Position numbers and translations under genes: made by a program. A stretch of 64,000 bases of DNA. Source: Athalassotoga sp049965695. GTDB taxonomy: Bacteria; Thermotogota; Thermotogae; Mesoaciditogales; Mesoaciditogaceae. Positions 17,497 through 24,486 of this stretch are shown here, in pieces. Within the stretch, counting starts at the first letter, position 1. Each line of letters begins with the position of its first letter. The notes below the pieces were generated by a model. It saw only the letters and a list, made by a program, of their open reading frames with translations. It was not told the origin of the DNA and made no database searches. The stretch lies in the NCBI RefSeq assembly GCF_049965695.1, contig NZ_JBMFWB010000004.1, positions 31,769 through 95,768 on the forward strand, read 5' to 3'.

Positions 17497-17588
17497 ATCC
17501 TTATTTCCCTTCGCCGGTATTAACCGGATCAGGTTCAAAGGGTCGAGGCTTTAAGCCTCCTCTCAGCCAGTTCACTGGCTCCCCGTTA
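17497..17588 (-). ncRNA. TPP riboswitch aptamer (THI box)
   Basis: On the minus strand the conserved core appears in order: ACGGGGAGCC, GGCTGAGAGG, then CCCTTTGAACCTGATCCGGT and TAATACCGGCGAAGGGAAAT. The GCCAGTGAACTGGC helix between the first two boxes is the usual variable P3. It precedes thiB-thiP, so pyrophosphate-thiamine excess should favour the terminator at 17470-17490 and shut off uptake. The plus-strand side has no gene reading into it. Confidence 0.96.
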
Positions 17589-17609
17589 CGATCATATTTT
17601 ACCACATTA

Positions 17610-20036
17610 TCATATTTTTGTATTCGCAAGATTTCGATCGACGTTTACGGTTATCATCCCGTCCTCTTCGTCTATGGTGATTTTATCTCCTTCTGATATC
17701 TTGTTTGATATTATCATGTCCGCTATTTTATCTTCGACTTCAAACTCTATCACGCGCCTCAAAGGCCTTGCGCCGAAGGCAGGATCGTATCCTTTTTGAG
17801 CAAGTAATGATTTCGCCTTCCGCGTTATTTCAATGTCAATCTTTTTGTTTTCAAGATTCTTTCGTATTTTTGATATGAAATTGTCCACGATGAATTCCAT
17901 ATGAGATTTCTCTAAAGGTTTAAACGCAACCATTGCATCTATTCTGTTCAAAAACTCAGGTTTGAAATATTTTCTCAACTCCTGAACCATGGTTTCGTCA
18001 AGGTATTCTCTTTTCCCGTTTTCCACGCTTTCGAGTATGTAATCCGATCCTATGTTTGATGTCATTATTATCACCGTATTTCTGAAATCAACGGTGTTTC
18101 CCTTTCCATCCGTGAGTCTGCCGTCATCGAGTACCTGCAGGAGCGAGTTGAAAATTTCCGGATGGGCTTTTTCTATCTCGTCAAGCAAAATGACGCTGTA
18201 CGGACGTCTTCTTACGGCTTCGGTTAACTGACCGCCTTCTTCATAACCAACGTACCCCGGAGGAGCACCTATAAGTCTTGAAACGGTATGCTTTTCAGAG
18301 TACTCGGACATGTCTATTCTTATCAAGGCATTATCACTGTTGAAAAGTGCCCAAGCCAAAGATTTGGCAGTTTCGGTTTTTCCCACTCCAGTCGGCCCGA
18401 CGAAGAGAAAAGTACCCATCGGTCTGTTTGGATCTTTAAGACCTGCCCTTGCCCTTCTTATGGTGGACGAAATAACGTTTACGGCTTCTTCCTGATCGAC
18501 GATCCTTTGGTGGATGATCTTTTCGAGGTTGATGAGTTTATTTCTCTCATCCTCCATGAGTCTACTCACAGGAATGCCGGTCCATCTTTCGACTATCTTC
18601 GCTATAACGTCCACATTGACAACTTTCGGTATATTTTCTTGATGCTTTTTCCATTCTTCCTGAACTTTTGAAAATTCACCCTTTACTTTCTCAAGTTCTG
18701 ATTTTTTCAAGGCCGCTTTTTGATAATCTCCTGCAATTGCGGCATCGTTTATTTCTTCTTCCAACTCTGATATTTTATTCTGACTTTCGATTATTTCTGA
18801 GGGGATGAACGAATTTTCGAATTTTACCCTTGACGCCGCTTCATCTATGAGATCTATGGCTTTGTCAGGGAGAAATCTGTCGGTTATGTATCTCGATGAA
18901 AGTTTAACGGCCATCTCTATTGCCGCATTTTCTATTTCAACACCGTGATGTGCCTCGTAAGACTGTTTAAGTCCTGAAAGAATTTTTATTGTTTCTTCTT
19001 CAGTTGGCTCATCGACGTTTATAGATTGAAATCTCCTTGCGAGCGCCTTATCTTTTTCTATGTATTTTCTGTAATCTTCAAGTGTTGTTGCGCCTATGCA
19101 TCTTAACTCACCGCGGGCAAGAGCCGGCTTGAGCATATTCGATGCATCCAAACTGCCTCCTTCGACACTTCCAGCCCCGACAACCGTATGCAGTTCATCT
19201 ATGAAAAGTATGACCTTTCCATCCGATCCTTTCACGGCATCTATAAGACTTTTGAGCCTTTCTTCAAACTCACCGCGAAATTTGGTACCGGCCACGAGTC
19301 TGCCCATGTCGAGGGAAAGTATTCTTTTGTCCATCATGTAATCAGGAATTTTACCAGAAGCGACAAGTTGGGCAAGTCCTTCGACTATGGCCGTTTTCCC
19401 GACACCAGGATCACCTATGAGAACCGGGTTATTTTTTCTTTTCCTGCCGAGGATCTCTATCATTCTTTCCATCTCTTCGTCACGGCCTATCACGGGGTCG
19501 AGTTTTCCATCTTTTGCCTGTTGCGTGAGATCCGTTGTGAATTTTGAGAGTGCATCTAAATTTTCAGATTCCTTTGATTTTCCAGCCTTTCTGACCGCAA
19601 GAATGGCGTTGTAAACTTTCTCATCGTTTACTCCAAATCTCATCAAAACACGTGCGGCCATAGAATCGGAAGTTTTCACCATTCCAAGCAAAAGATGCTC
19701 TGTTCCGATTTTTTCGTCTCCCATTCGACCGGCCTCGCTTTTGGCACTTTCGAGTACATGTCTGGCATCTGGCGTCAGATACATCTGCTTTACGCTGCCG
19801 GTTGAAGCGGGATTACCTCCGTACTCTTTGACGAATTCCTCAGTTTTATCTTTTAGTTTTTGAATATTGACCTTCAGATTTTTCAAAGCATCTATCGCCG
19901 CATTTTCTTCGTCTTCTATAAGTGCAAGCAATATATGCTCGGACCTTAATTGATCCTGTCCGTATCTTGAAAGTAAATCTTGAGTTGACATCATTATATT
20001 CGATGCTTTTTCTGTGTATTCTTCAAGGTTAAACAT
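17610..20036 (-). CDS. Hsp100 AAA+ protein, ClpC/ClpB type
   Basis: 808 residues. The N-terminal Clp repeat domain (residues 1-145, LRSEHILLALIEDEEN and GTEHLLLGMVKTSDS) is followed by AAA-1 with Walker A GDPGVGKT near 210. A middle segment of about 65 residues (near 415-480) is far shorter than the roughly 125-residue M-domain of ClpB and is ClpC-sized. AAA-2 carries GPTGVGKT near 550 and GAPPGYVGYEEGG. The stretch after TSNIGSDYILE, where ClpA/ClpC carry the IGF/VGF-type ClpP-binding loop, shows no such tripeptide (ESVENGKREYLD instead) and looks ClpB-like. So it may unfold or disaggregate proteins without ClpP. It is downstream of hsp20 and close to dnaK, as expected for a chaperone. Confidence 0.85.
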   Translation of the reverse strand: MFNLEEYTEKASNIMMSTQDLLSRYGQDQLRSEHILLALIEDEENAAIDALKNLKVNIQKLKDKTEEFVKEYGGNPASTGSVKQMYLTPDARHVLESAKSEAGRMGDEKIGTEHLLLGMVKTSDSMAARVLMRFGVNDEKVYNAILAVRKAGKSKESENLDALSKFTTDLTQQAKDGKLDPVIGRDEEMERMIEILGRKRKNNPVLIGDPGVGKTAIVEGLAQLVASGKIPDYMMDKRILSLDMGRLVAGTKFRGEFEERLKSLIDAVKGSDGKVILFIDELHTVVGAGSVEGGSLDASNMLKPALARGELRCIGATTLEDYRKYIEKDKALARRFQSINVDEPTEEETIKILSGLKQSYEAHHGVEIENAAIEMAVKLSSRYITDRFLPDKAIDLIDEAASRVKFENSFIPSEIIESQNKISELEEEINDAAIAGDYQKAALKKSELEKVKGEFSKVQEEWKKHQENIPKVVNVDVIAKIVERWTGIPVSRLMEDERNKLINLEKIIHQRIVDQEEAVNVISSTIRRARAGLKDPNRPMGTFLFVGPTGVGKTETAKSLAWALFNSDNALIRIDMSEYSEKHTVSRLIGAPPGYVGYEEGGQLTEAVRRRPYSVILLDEIEKAHPEIFNSLLQVLDDGRLTDGKGNTVDFRNTVIIMTSNIGSDYILESVENGKREYLDETMVQELRKYFKPEFLNRIDAMVAFKPLEKSHMEFIVDNFISKIRKNLENKKIDIEITRKAKSLLAQKGYDPAFGARPLRRVIEFEVEDKIADMIISNKISEGDKITIDEEDGMITVNVDRNLANTKI

Positions 20037-20055
20037 TTAAAACACCTCCAAAAAA

Positions 20056-20077
20056 GAAAGGGGCCAAAGCCCCTTTC
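20056..20077 (-). terminator. Terminator between hsp20 and the Clp gene
   Basis: GAAAGGGGC and GCCCCTTTC pair around a four-base loop, followed on the minus strand by TTTTTT, then at once by the GGAGGTG site of the Clp gene. It should end most hsp20 transcripts and let a fraction continue. Confidence 0.8.
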
Positions 20078-20081
20078 CAAT

Positions 20082-20540
20082 TTACTTTATCTCTATCTTT
20101 CTTTTGGCCGACTTTGCTTCAGGGCTCTTCGGTATCGATATGTTTAAAAGTCCGTTTTCAAATTTCGCGCTTATGTTTTTGTCGTCGACATCCGCAGGAA
20201 GCGAGAAAGATCTTTCAAACTTACCGTAACTTCTTTCGATCTTTTTGTATCCTTTTTTATCTTCTTTCTTTTCTTCCCGTTTTTCACCGCTTACAGTCAA
20301 TATGCCGTCATTAACTTCGATCTGAACATCCTCTCGCTTCATGCCCGGCAATTCAATTTCAAACTCGTAACTTTTGTCGGTCTCTGAGATATCAACTGCC
20401 GGGGTGAACATTTCGTTAGAAATAGTCGCCGGCCATATCTTTGGAAATTCCTCGAAGAACCTGTCCATCACCCTTTGCATTTCCTCAAAGGGTCTGTAAA
20501 TATCCAGTTCCTCACTTTCTCTTCTCTTTTCAATGGCCAT
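20082..20540 (-). CDS. Small heat-shock protein, Hsp20/alpha-crystallin
   Basis: 152 residues from ATG 20540, with GGAGGTGG upstream; extension to 20588 would enter repeat sequence. The alpha-crystallin domain covers about residues 45-135 (FTPAVDISETDKSYEFEIEL through LPGMKREDVQIEV to FERSFSLPADVD). The C-terminal tail ends with the I-x-I anchor (NISIPKS) that docks on neighbouring subunits. It is an ATP-independent holdase working with DnaK and Clp. The repeat at 20557-20645 ends immediately upstream and supplies the TATATAAT that may be its -10. A separate terminator follows, so hsp20 is a near-monocistronic unit. Confidence 0.94.
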   Translation of the reverse strand: MAIEKRRESEELDIYRPFEEMQRVMDRFFEEFPKIWPATISNEMFTPAVDISETDKSYEFEIELPGMKREDVQIEVNDGILTVSGEKREEKKEDKKGYKKIERSYGKFERSFSLPADVDDKNISAKFENGLLNISIPKSPEAKSAKRKIEIK

Positions 20541-20556
20541 AAAAACCACCTCCATT

Positions 20557-20645
20557 ATATATACGTTAAAATTCAAATTTCGAATCATCGCTCTCGCATT
20601 CGCCCTTCGGTGTCTGGTCCTCGCTGCGCAGCGTCGGCCACCTCA
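20557..20645 (-). repeat. Dispersed intergenic repeat, copy 3 (inverted)
   Basis: Read on the minus strand it runs GAGGTGGCCGACGCTGCGCA, then GCGAGGACCAGACACCGAAG, GAGCGATGATTCGAAATTTG and ends at TATATA. About 55 bp of it (20590-20644) is identical to 38408-38462. It fills nearly all of the space between dnaK and hsp20 and ends 17 bp before the hsp20 start. Confidence 0.75.
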
Positions 20646-20650
20646 ATTTT

Positions 20651-22468
20651 TTATTTTCCTTGATACTCCGCATTCACAGTGTCATCGCTTGAAGTGCCAT
20701 TCCCATTGCCAGGTTGTGAACCGGCCGTCTTTTGATAAAGTGTCTGACCTATTTGCTGGGATTTTTTCTGTAAATCGTCTGTCAGCACTTTTATCCTTGC
20801 GTAATCGTTCTTTTCAAGCGCATCTTTAAGATCTTTGACGATATTTTCAGTTTCGGCACGAAGTGCAGGATCTATCTTCGAACCTTGATCGTTGAGCAAT
20901 TTTTCCGTTTGATAGACAAGAGAATCAGCCTGATTTTTCATTTCGACTTGCTGTTTGCGTTTTGCGTCTTCTTCCTGGAATTTTTTCGCATCTTCGACCA
21001 TTTTCTTTATGTCTTCTTCTGAAAGATTTGAACTTCCACTTATGACTATCGATTGTTCTTTTCCAGTTGCTTTGTCTCTGGCTGAAACGTGAACTATGCC
21101 TTCAGAATCTATGTCAAAGGTAACCTCTATTTGAGGAATACCCCTTGGAGCCGGCGGAATACCGGTGAGATTAAATCTTCCAAGCGATTTGTTGTCTCCT
21201 GCAAGTTCTCTTTCGCCTTGAAGTACATTTATCTCCACTTCCGTCTGACCATCTTCTGCGGTCGTGAAGACTTCGGATTTCTTCGTTGGCACAGTGGTGT
21301 TTCTCGGAATTATTCTGTGCATGAGTCCGCCTTTGACCTCGACGCCGAGAGATAACGGTGTAACATCGACGAGCACAACTTCTCTCTTCGTTTCGCCGGC
21401 AAGTATCGATGCCTCGACGGCAGCGCCTATTGCAACGGCCTCATCTGGATTAACAGCCTTCGATGGCTCTTTGTGAAATATATTCTTCAGAAAATCCTGA
21501 ACTATTGGCATTCTCGTCGGTCCACCGACAAGCAAAATTTCACCTATATCTTCAATGGCTATTTTCGAATCGTTAAGCACAGTCTCTATCGGATCTCTCA
21601 TTTTTTCAACTATATCGCGGATCAAACTTTCTAATTTCGCCCTCGTAAGAGAGACCTGAAGATGTTTCGGACCATTCGCATCTGCCGTGATGTAAGGCAG
21701 ATTTATTTCTGTTTCCATCTTCGTCGTGAGTTCTATCTTTGCACGTTCAGAGGCATCCTTTAGCCTTTGCATCGCTTGCTTATCGCCGCTGAGATCTACT
21801 CCGGTTTCTTTTTTGAAGTTGTCGATAAGCCAGTCCATTATTCTCTGATCAAAGTCGTCTCCTCCAAGATGGTTATTTCCACTTGTCGCTTTTACCTCGA
21901 TAACACCGCCACCTATCTCAAGCAAAGAAACATCGAAAGTGCCTCCGCCCAGATCGCATACGATTATCATTTCATCTTTGCTTTTATCTATACCATATCC
22001 AAGGGCTGCCGCGGTAGGTTCGTTTATAATCCTCATAACCTCGAGACCTGCTATTCTGCCAGCATCTTTGGTCGCCTGACGCTGTGCATCTTCAAAATAA
22101 GCAGGTACGGTTATAACGGCCTTCGTTATCTTCCCGCCAAGCACGGCTTCGGCATCATTTTTCATCTTTCTAAGTATAAAAGCGCTTATCTCTTGTGGCG
22201 TGTAATCTTTATTATCAATCTTAACTTTGTTATTTGTACCCATCTGACGCTTTATAGATCTCACGGTTCTTTCGGCATTCAAGATAGCTTGCCTCTTTGC
22301 TGGTTCTCCGACAAGCACCTCGCCCGTTTTTGTAAAAGCCACAACGGAAGGAGTAAGCCTTGAGCCTTCAGCATTAGCTATAACTTCAGGTTTCCCGTCT
22401 TTTACAATCGCTATTTCCGAATTCGTCGTTCCAAGGTCTATTCCCACAACATATTCTCTTTCAGACAT
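20651..22468 (-). CDS. dnaK: Chaperone DnaK (Hsp70)
   Basis: 605 residues, ATG 22468 eight bases after GGAGG. The ATPase domain (1-365) opens with VVGIDLGTTNSEIAIV, with VTVPAYFEDAQRQATKDAGR and DLGGGTFDVSLLEI as phosphate-binding motifs. The linker VVLVDVTPLSLGVE leads to the substrate-binding beta domain (EVTFDIDSEGIVHVSA) and helical lid. The tail after about 585 is short, without the usual EEVD-like end. No grpE or dnaJ is adjacent, which is common in Thermotogota but still notable. A near-perfect promoter lies upstream, and I saw no CIRCE element. Confidence 0.97.
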   Translation of the reverse strand: MSEREYVVGIDLGTTNSEIAIVKDGKPEVIANAEGSRLTPSVVAFTKTGEVLVGEPAKRQAILNAERTVRSIKRQMGTNNKVKIDNKDYTPQEISAFILRKMKNDAEAVLGGKITKAVITVPAYFEDAQRQATKDAGRIAGLEVMRIINEPTAAALGYGIDKSKDEMIIVCDLGGGTFDVSLLEIGGGVIEVKATSGNNHLGGDDFDQRIMDWLIDNFKKETGVDLSGDKQAMQRLKDASERAKIELTTKMETEINLPYITADANGPKHLQVSLTRAKLESLIRDIVEKMRDPIETVLNDSKIAIEDIGEILLVGGPTRMPIVQDFLKNIFHKEPSKAVNPDEAVAIGAAVEASILAGETKREVVLVDVTPLSLGVEVKGGLMHRIIPRNTTVPTKKSEVFTTAEDGQTEVEINVLQGERELAGDNKSLGRFNLTGIPPAPRGIPQIEVTFDIDSEGIVHVSARDKATGKEQSIVISGSSNLSEEDIKKMVEDAKKFQEEDAKRKQQVEMKNQADSLVYQTEKLLNDQGSKIDPALRAETENIVKDLKDALEKNDYARIKVLTDDLQKKSQQIGQTLYQKTAGSQPGNGNGTSSDDTVNAEYQGK

Positions 22469-22496
22469 TCATGTCACCTCCACATTTTCAATTAAA

Positions 22497-22525
22497 ATTA
22501 TAATCAACTCTTATCCTTATGTCAA
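22497..22525 (-). promoter_or_regulatory. Consensus promoter of dnaK
   Basis: On the minus strand TTGACA, 17 bp, TATAAT: both hexamers match the sigma-70 consensus fully. It lies 29 bp before the ATG at 22468. Strength fits a highly expressed chaperone. No TTAGCACTC/GAGTGCTAA (CIRCE) operator is seen around it. Confidence 0.85.
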
Positions 22526-22639
22526 GAGGGGATCTAATTTTCATATCAAATTTTTAAGCCATGTATTATAATGATTTAGGCGATATCAATTTTATATTTA
22601 CTTATATGTTAAGCAATCTTAATTTATAACTGATAATCA
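22526..22639. other. AT-rich spacer upstream of dnaK
   Basis: Part of the 511-bp gap between dnaK and csp. It is AT-rich, holds no ORF that looks real and no hairpin of note; the rest of the gap is repeat (22640-22890) and the csp promoter. Confidence 0.5.
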
Positions 22640-22890
22640 GATCGGATGCCATGTGCTTTTTTGTGCGTCGGCCACCTCGCGGCATCATGCTCTCCGCCCG
22701 ATGTCATTCCAGTCGAAGAACTGGAATCGCCTTTTGCCTTTGGCTGCTTACTCGTTACTGATCACGCGTTACTATTTTTTCTACATGCCACTGGCTACCC
22801 GCCACGTGCTGTTTTGCTGATTAAGCGTCACTCGTCACTGTTTTGTTTTTGCCATAGGCTATTCGCCTGCTATATGCCCGTCTCTACATA
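22640..22890. repeat. Dispersed intergenic repeat, copy 4 (mosaic)
   Basis: Modules shared with the copy at 38320-38586 but in another order: GTGCTTTTTTGTGCGTCGGC, GCATCATGCTCTCCGCC, CTACCCGCCACGTGCT, and 33 identical bp at 22831-22863 (38346-38378). It also holds a REP-like hairpin, ATTCCAGT-loop-ACTGGAAT at 22706-22727, within TGTCATTCC...GGAATCGCC, which recurs at 62438-62465. An 81-codon open frame across it has no protein-like composition and is not called. Confidence 0.65.
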
Positions 22891-22903
22891 ATCAATTCGC
22901 CTA

Positions 22904-22932
22904 TTGATTTTATTAAATTTACGTGGTACAAT
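22904..22932 (+). promoter_or_regulatory. Promoter of the cold-shock gene
   Basis: TTGATT, 17 bp, TACAAT, placing transcription start near 22939 and a leader of about 40 nt before ATG 22980. Confidence 0.6.
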
Positions 22933-22979
22933 AAGGTATGTTGTTCGAAAGGGCAATAATTTTTAAGGAGGTAACACAG

Positions 22980-23177
22980 ATGAAAGGTACTGTTAAGTGG
23001 TTCGATGCCAAGAAAGGCTACGGTTTCATAACGATGGAAGATGGTAATGACATTTTTGTTCATTACTCAGCAATTCAGATGGATGGCTACAAAAACTTGA
23101 AAGAGAATCAACCTGTTGTCTTCGACATCAGTGAAGGTTCAAAAGGGAAACAGGCATCGAACGTTAAACTTGCTTGA
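22980..23177 (+). CDS. csp: Cold-shock protein (CSD, CspA family)
   Basis: 65 residues from ATG 22980, seven bases after TTAAGGAGGT; the longer frame to 22938 is leader. The whole chain is one cold-shock OB fold: KGTVKWFDAKKGYGFITMED with the RNP1 motif KGYGFI, and DIFVHYSAI as RNP2. These proteins bind single-stranded RNA and DNA and melt secondary structure. Flanked by its own promoter and terminator, it is monocistronic. The short leader is unlike the long thermosensor leader of E. coli cspA, so temperature control at that level is not suggested. Confidence 0.96.
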   Translation: MKGTVKWFDAKKGYGFITMEDGNDIFVHYSAIQMDGYKNLKENQPVVFDISEGSKGKQASNVKLA

Positions 23178-23204
23178 TTTTTTGATCTGACATCGAAAAA
23201 AATG

Positions 23205-23232
23205 AAAAGCCCGAATCAATCGGGCTTTTTTT
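23205..23232 (+). terminator. Terminator of csp
   Basis: AAAAGCCCGA, loop ATCAA, TCGGGCTTTT with a following T-run: a 10-bp stem, strong intrinsic terminator. Confidence 0.92.
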
Positions 23233-23242
23233 ATATTTTTTG

Positions 23243-23251
23243 TGTTATAAT
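23243..23251 (+). promoter_or_regulatory. Extended -10 promoter of sbcDC
   Basis: TGTTATAAT directly after the csp terminator, 29 bp before GTG 23281. There is no good -35; the TGn motif compensates. The same TGnTATAAT is seen before 32984, 43059 and 62905. Confidence 0.5.
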
Positions 23252-23280
23252 AATTAACTCTGGCGGAAGAAGGTGAAACT

Positions 23281-24480
23281 GTGAAAATTTTGCATTGCTC
23301 TGACCTTCATCTTGGAAGAAAAGTTTCAGGTTCGATTTATTCGCAGTACTTCAAGGCAAGGTACGAAGATTATTTCAGTTCCTTTCGCGCAATAGTTGAT
23401 TTTGCAATTTCAAAAGATATCGATATGGTCATCATATCGGGGGACATCTTTGATAAGAAAGATCTTTCACCGGATTCACTTGAAAAGGCCGAAGACATTT
23501 TCAAAATCTTAAAAGATGCCAACATAAAAGTCATAGCCATTGAAGGAAATCATGATAGGTTGTTCGACTTTGAAAGTTCTTCATGGCTTGATTACCTGAA
23601 AGATAAAAATTACATGATAATTCTAAGACCTTCCATCAAAGATGGAAAGGTCTTTTTTGAACCGTGGAACGGAAACACCGGAGGCATGGTTGAAATTGAC
23701 GGTGTGAAGTTCTACGGCATAGGATATCAGGGAATAAACTTTCCTGAATACATTGAATCTCTCGGTCAAATACTCGACGCAGGCGATCGTAACATCGTCG
23801 TTATCCACGCAGGCGTAAGCGATCAACAAACGCTCATCATGCCGGGTTTTGTGGAACTGAAAGATTTTTCACCTTTTGATGGAAAATGCCTTTACATCGC
23901 TTCTGGCCATGCACACCAAAAACATATTTACGCACTCGAGAAGTCTAAAATTTTCATTCCCGGCGCTCCTGAATACTGGGACCTTTCCGAATCGGGAGAA
24001 AAAGGTTTTTTTATCTACGACACCGAAGACGGCTCTGTTGATTTTTTTGAATCAAAAAGAAGATTGAAGATAGAAAAAACGATAAAATTGGAGACAGGAA
24101 ATGCCGATGAATTCAAGCATGCGTTTTCAAAGATGATCGAAGAAAATCCTGTTGAAACGAATTGCATTTACATGGTCAACGTTGGTATTCCTTTTGGCAC
24201 ATTTCTCGACATAAACATCAATGAATTTGAGAATGAAATGGAAAACATGGGTGCTTTAAAGGGAAAAATAACGGTAAGGCAACTTAGCGATCATGCGAAG
24301 CACGATGATAAAGATTATATCGACCTTTACGATATTGAGAATTCGATCGTATCCAAAGACGAAAAATTTGGAAAACACTCTGGCAGCGTGGTAGAAGTCA
24401 TAGACGCGCTTAAAAAAATATCGCTTCAAGAAGATGCCTTTAAAATTATCGATGACCTTTTTGACAAAATCACGGAGTGA
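23281..24480 (+). CDS. sbcD: Exonuclease subunit SbcD (Mre11 family)
   Basis: 399 residues from GTG 23281 with GAAGGTG upstream. The metallophosphoesterase motifs are in order: DLHLGR (residues 8-13), GDIFDKKD (near 57), EGNHDR (near 84), VIHAGV (near 178) and GHAHQKH (near 215), which supply the two-manganese site. With SbcC it makes the ATP-dependent double-strand end and hairpin nuclease. The C-terminal 130 residues, holding the SbcC-binding helices, are less conserved. SbcC follows after six bases. Confidence 0.94.
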   Translation: MKILHCSDLHLGRKVSGSIYSQYFKARYEDYFSSFRAIVDFAISKDIDMVIISGDIFDKKDLSPDSLEKAEDIFKILKDANIKVIAIEGNHDRLFDFESSSWLDYLKDKNYMIILRPSIKDGKVFFEPWNGNTGGMVEIDGVKFYGIGYQGINFPEYIESLGQILDAGDRNIVVIHAGVSDQQTLIMPGFVELKDFSPFDGKCLYIASGHAHQKHIYALEKSKIFIPGAPEYWDLSESGEKGFFIYDTEDGSVDFFESKRRLKIEKTIKLETGNADEFKHAFSKMIEENPVETNCIYMVNVGIPFGTFLDININEFENEMENMGALKGKITVRQLSDHAKHDDKDYIDLYDIENSIVSKDEKFGKHSGSVVEVIDALKKISLQEDAFKIIDDLFDKITE

Positions 24481-24486
24481 TCTGAT

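Noticed and set aside
17446..17538. N-terminal extension of thiB
   Set aside because: It translates the TPP aptamer and terminator; TTG 17445 with GGAGG gives a proper signal peptide.
22469..22640. Search for a CIRCE operator at dnaK
   Set aside because: No TTAGCACTC/GAGTGCTAA palindrome was found; only a consensus promoter is visible.
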